Shown: positions 61,945-64,000 of the stretch, piece after piece
Layout: the number at the start of each line of letters is the position of its first letter
Numbering within the stretch: position 1 is the first letter of the stretch
DNA from: Thermosaccharophagus gerlachensis
GTDB lineage: Bacteria > Armatimonadota > Fervidibacteria > Fervidibacterales > Thermosaccharophagaceae
Direction: 5' to 3'
Assembly (NCBI GenBank): GCA_041538025.1
Contig: JBGOEV010000003.1
Coordinates: 41,234-105,233, forward strand
DNA: 64,000 nucleotides
The notes under the pieces: generated by a model
What the model was told of the DNA's origin: nothing
Database searches by the model: none
What the model saw: only the letters and a program-made list of their open reading frames with translations
Made by a program: the position numbers and the translations under genes

Positions 61945-63867
61945 ATGATGGTCAGTGGGAGGACGACTTGTGGTTTTTGTGGTTGTGGGTGTGGTTTGTA
62001 TCTCTTGCACGAGAACGGTGACGTCATCGGGACAATACCAAGTGATAAGGATGTCGTTAGCGAGGGCAGGCTTTGCATACGCGGTTGGCATATCTATCAG
62101 CCGTTGCGCGACACCGAAAGAATACTACACCCACTGATTAAAGGTGAGCAGGGAAGCTATGAGGATGCTGTTTCTTTCGTCGTTGATAAATTAAGGGGAC
62201 GTCCGCCAGAGAGGGTTGGCATTATAGGTTCTGCGACAGCTACGAACGAGAGTTCCTATGTAGTGACGAAATTTGCGAGGGCAGTCATTTGCACTAACAA
62301 TGTTGACTTTCCGGGGCGCTCAAGGGTTGCGCAAACACTTTTCCAATTGCTCTCATCTCAAGAGGGTGCATCGGTGCTTTGTTCATTTGAAGATTTGGCA
62401 GAGGCTGATGTTTTACTCTGCATCGGTATTGGAGAATCAGATCGCTACCCTCAAGTTACAGCTCGCATATTCAAAGCAATCGTGGAAGACGACAAACAGC
62501 TGCTTCTAATTGATACATGGCAATCGGATTTCGCCCCGTATGCTTCTTTGTATCTCTCACCTAAGCCTTTTTCTGAGGAGTTTCTCCTTAGGGCATTATC
62601 AAGAGCGCTTGATGGAAGCATACCAATGCCTTTCAGCAACGAACAGGTGCGTTCCATAACTGGCTTAAGCGATGAGCAAATAATGGCTGCTGCTGATTTG
62701 CTTAGCAGTAGCAGACGAGTAGTTGCAATTTACGACACGGCATCACTAATCCACATGCGTTCGCCTCAATGCATGAACGAACTCCTAAGACTTTTAAGGG
62801 TGCTTAAGGGCATAGGTGCTGAATGGTGTCGCATCCTGCCAATGCTTGAAAGATGCAACACAGCTGGTGCTTTGCGCATGGGTGTAGCACCAGATTTGCT
62901 CCCCGGTTTTAAGTGGATAACAGATGCAGACGCAGTTCAAAGGGCATGCTCAATTTGGGGCGTTGATAAGCTTCCACGAAACAAGGGTATGAACTTCAAC
63001 CAGATGCTCATGAAGGCTGAGAGAAAGGAGATTAGCGCGCTCATCGTCATAGGCGATGACATGCTCACCGATTATCCAGACCATGAACGCTTAAAAAATG
63101 CTTTGAGTAACCTTGAGCTGTTTGTCGTGATAACTGCATATCGCTCACCGTTAACCGACATTGCACATTGTGTGTTCCCAAGGGCTATTTGGGGCGAAGT
63201 TAATGGCACATATGTGAACATGGAAGGGAGGGTGTGCAGACTGGCAAGCGTCCGTGAACCAAAAGGTGATGCGAAGGATGAGTGGCAAGTGTTATGCGAT
63301 ATAGCAACGGGACTTGGATACACGATGCGCTATTCAAGCTGTGCCGAAATTGATAATGAGCTCAAGCGCCTCGTCCCAGAATACAGCGACATCAGATTGG
63401 AGACGGCTAATGCTAAGACATACTTGCTCCGTGAGACATCCATAACCATACCACCATACGCACACGGCGAGATAAGACCTCCTACACTCCCGAGCACTTC
63501 TGAGGAATTTCCCTTCCTTCTCATCACTGAGCGTTATTACTTGCCATGGCATGCAGATTTGCTTGCGTTACACTCATCAACACTTCAGCGAGAGTTTAAG
63601 CTTCGCTTTACACCTCATGTTTTCGTCAACTCGGCTGTAGGTAGCTCCATTGGGTTGAGGGATGGGATGCCAGCCATCCTTACTACATCGCTTGGGAACG
63701 CTCGTGTCACATCAATATTCAAGGAAGCGATACCATCTGGCATTGCCATCTTGCCCGAGATGTTCTTCCCACAGCTTCGGCATGTAGTTGGGCAAGAGAG
63801 TGTGGATGAGCAAACTGGTGCACCAGTTTATCCCGCAGTTGTAGCGAGGTTAGAGCGTGCAAAATGA
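61945..63867 (+). CDS. bis-MGD-type (formate dehydrogenase/NuoG-like) oxidoreductase
   Basis: 640 residues. The N-terminal [4Fe-4S] motif is CGFCGCGC followed by SEGRLCIRGW. A molybdopterin-type body follows with VGIIGSATATNESSY, FPRAIWGEVNGTYVNMEGRV and a C-terminal dinucleotide-binding barrel (ILTTSLGNARVT). The place where formate dehydrogenases have the Cys/Sec ligand reads NNVDFPGRSRV, without Cys or Sec, so a typical Mo/W formate dehydrogenase is unlikely and a NuoG-like structural role possible. GGAGGAAG precedes the ATG. The following gene may encode an electron-transfer partner. Confidence 0.85.
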   Translation: MMVSGRTTCGFCGCGCGLYLLHENGDVIGTIPSDKDVVSEGRLCIRGWHIYQPLRDTERILHPLIKGEQGSYEDAVSFVVDKLRGRPPERVGIIGSATATNESSYVVTKFARAVICTNNVDFPGRSRVAQTLFQLLSSQEGASVLCSFEDLAEADVLLCIGIGESDRYPQVTARIFKAIVEDDKQLLLIDTWQSDFAPYASLYLSPKPFSEEFLLRALSRALDGSIPMPFSNEQVRSITGLSDEQIMAAADLLSSSRRVVAIYDTASLIHMRSPQCMNELLRLLRVLKGIGAEWCRILPMLERCNTAGALRMGVAPDLLPGFKWITDADAVQRACSIWGVDKLPRNKGMNFNQMLMKAERKEISALIVIGDDMLTDYPDHERLKNALSNLELFVVITAYRSPLTDIAHCVFPRAIWGEVNGTYVNMEGRVCRLASVREPKGDAKDEWQVLCDIATGLGYTMRYSSCAEIDNELKRLVPEYSDIRLETANAKTYLLRETSITIPPYAHGEIRPPTLPSTSEEFPFLLITERYYLPWHADLLALHSSTLQREFKLRFTPHVFVNSAVGSSIGLRDGMPAILTTSLGNARVTSIFKEAIPSGIAILPEMFFPQLRHVVGQESVDEQTGAPVYPAVVARLERAK

Positions 63868-63901
63868 GCGAAACGCAACTCACTCATAGGGGGCGTGATT
63901 T

Positions 63902-64000
63902 ATGGGCAATATTGAAGTTGGTAGCAAGCTCACGCTCTCAAAGGCGAAATTGAACGATTTCCTTCGTTCGCTTGATGCACTCTTAGCAGCACCAATACGC
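63902..64000 (+). CDS. start of a gene following the oxidoreductase (partial)
   Basis: An ATG preceded by AGGGGGCG opens a frame that runs to the window edge (33 codons: KLTLSKAKLNDFLRSLDALL then AAPIR). The opening resembles N-termini of ferredoxin-type hydrogenase or anaerobic sulfite reductase subunit A proteins, but too little is visible to be sure. It is 34 bases after the oxidoreductase gene and probably co-transcribed. Confidence 0.6.
   Translation, partial: MGNIEVGSKLTLSKAKLNDFLRSLDALLAAPIR

Noticed and set aside
1..64000. CRISPR arrays, insertion sequences, prophage or integrase genes
   Set aside because: No regularly spaced direct repeats, transposase motifs, terminal inverted repeats or phage genes were seen.

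Overview
This is a gene-dense bacterial chromosome segment with no plasmid, phage, insertion-sequence or CRISPR signal. The organism looks diderm: a predicted outer-membrane beta-barrel protein and an LptC/LptA-like lipopolysaccharide-transport protein are present. It also carries a CsaB-type cell-wall pyruvyltransferase, many secreted carbohydrate-related proteins (GH38, a GH42-like protein, DUF4091, DUF6807, DUF6785) and several lipoproteins with carboxypeptidase-regulatory folds. That mix fits Armatimonadota, perhaps a Fervidibacter-like heterotroph. The assignment is inference from gene families; the window contains no rRNA.

Layout. 1-4080 (minus): a polysaccharide deacetylase, a UbiA prenyltransferase of the decaprenyl-phosphate phosphoribosyltransferase type, and a GH38 alpha-mannosidase cut by the window start. 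4232-9465: nucleoside permease plus nucleoside hydrolase, a TPR protein, the medium and small subunits of a molybdenum hydroxylase without a large subunit, a cluster of palindromes and a MoaD-like protein. 9477-15954: ruvC-ruvA-ruvB, tRNA-Gln, prs, rplY, pth, a MobA-like nucleotidyltransferase (minus) and an Mrp/ApbC ATPase. 16092-26125: a sugar-binding lipoprotein behind a good promoter and palindrome, tatC, an MrfA-like helicase, a secreted GH42-like protein, a DUF5693 membrane protein and csaB. 26089-29125 (minus): a radical-SAM/HhH protein and a secreted calcineurin-like phosphoesterase. 29245-34157: grpE, dnaJ, gyrA, archease.

34172-45907 is the most unusual block. Seven envelope genes lie in one direction with small gaps: four lipoproteins or secreted proteins with carboxypeptidase-regulatory or PEGA folds, a 1,089-residue beta-barrel candidate with duplicated modules, a secreted protein with a degenerate zinc-peptidase motif, and an LptC/LptA-like fusion. 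One lipoprotein has no normal start codon in frame. The block reads like a dedicated surface or export system of unknown function.

46135-53811 holds a DUF6785 membrane protein, then (minus) a DUF4091 glycosidase-like protein, a DUF6807 protein and a type I phosphodiesterase. 53958-64000 holds a small coiled protein, a membrane-embedded spermidine-synthase-like protein, glycerate kinase, trpA without trpB, a DeoC-family aldolase, a zinc-ribbon miniprotein, an orphan sensor kinase, a LapA-like protein, a bis-MGD-type oxidoreductase lacking the usual Cys/Sec metal ligand, and the first codons of a following gene.
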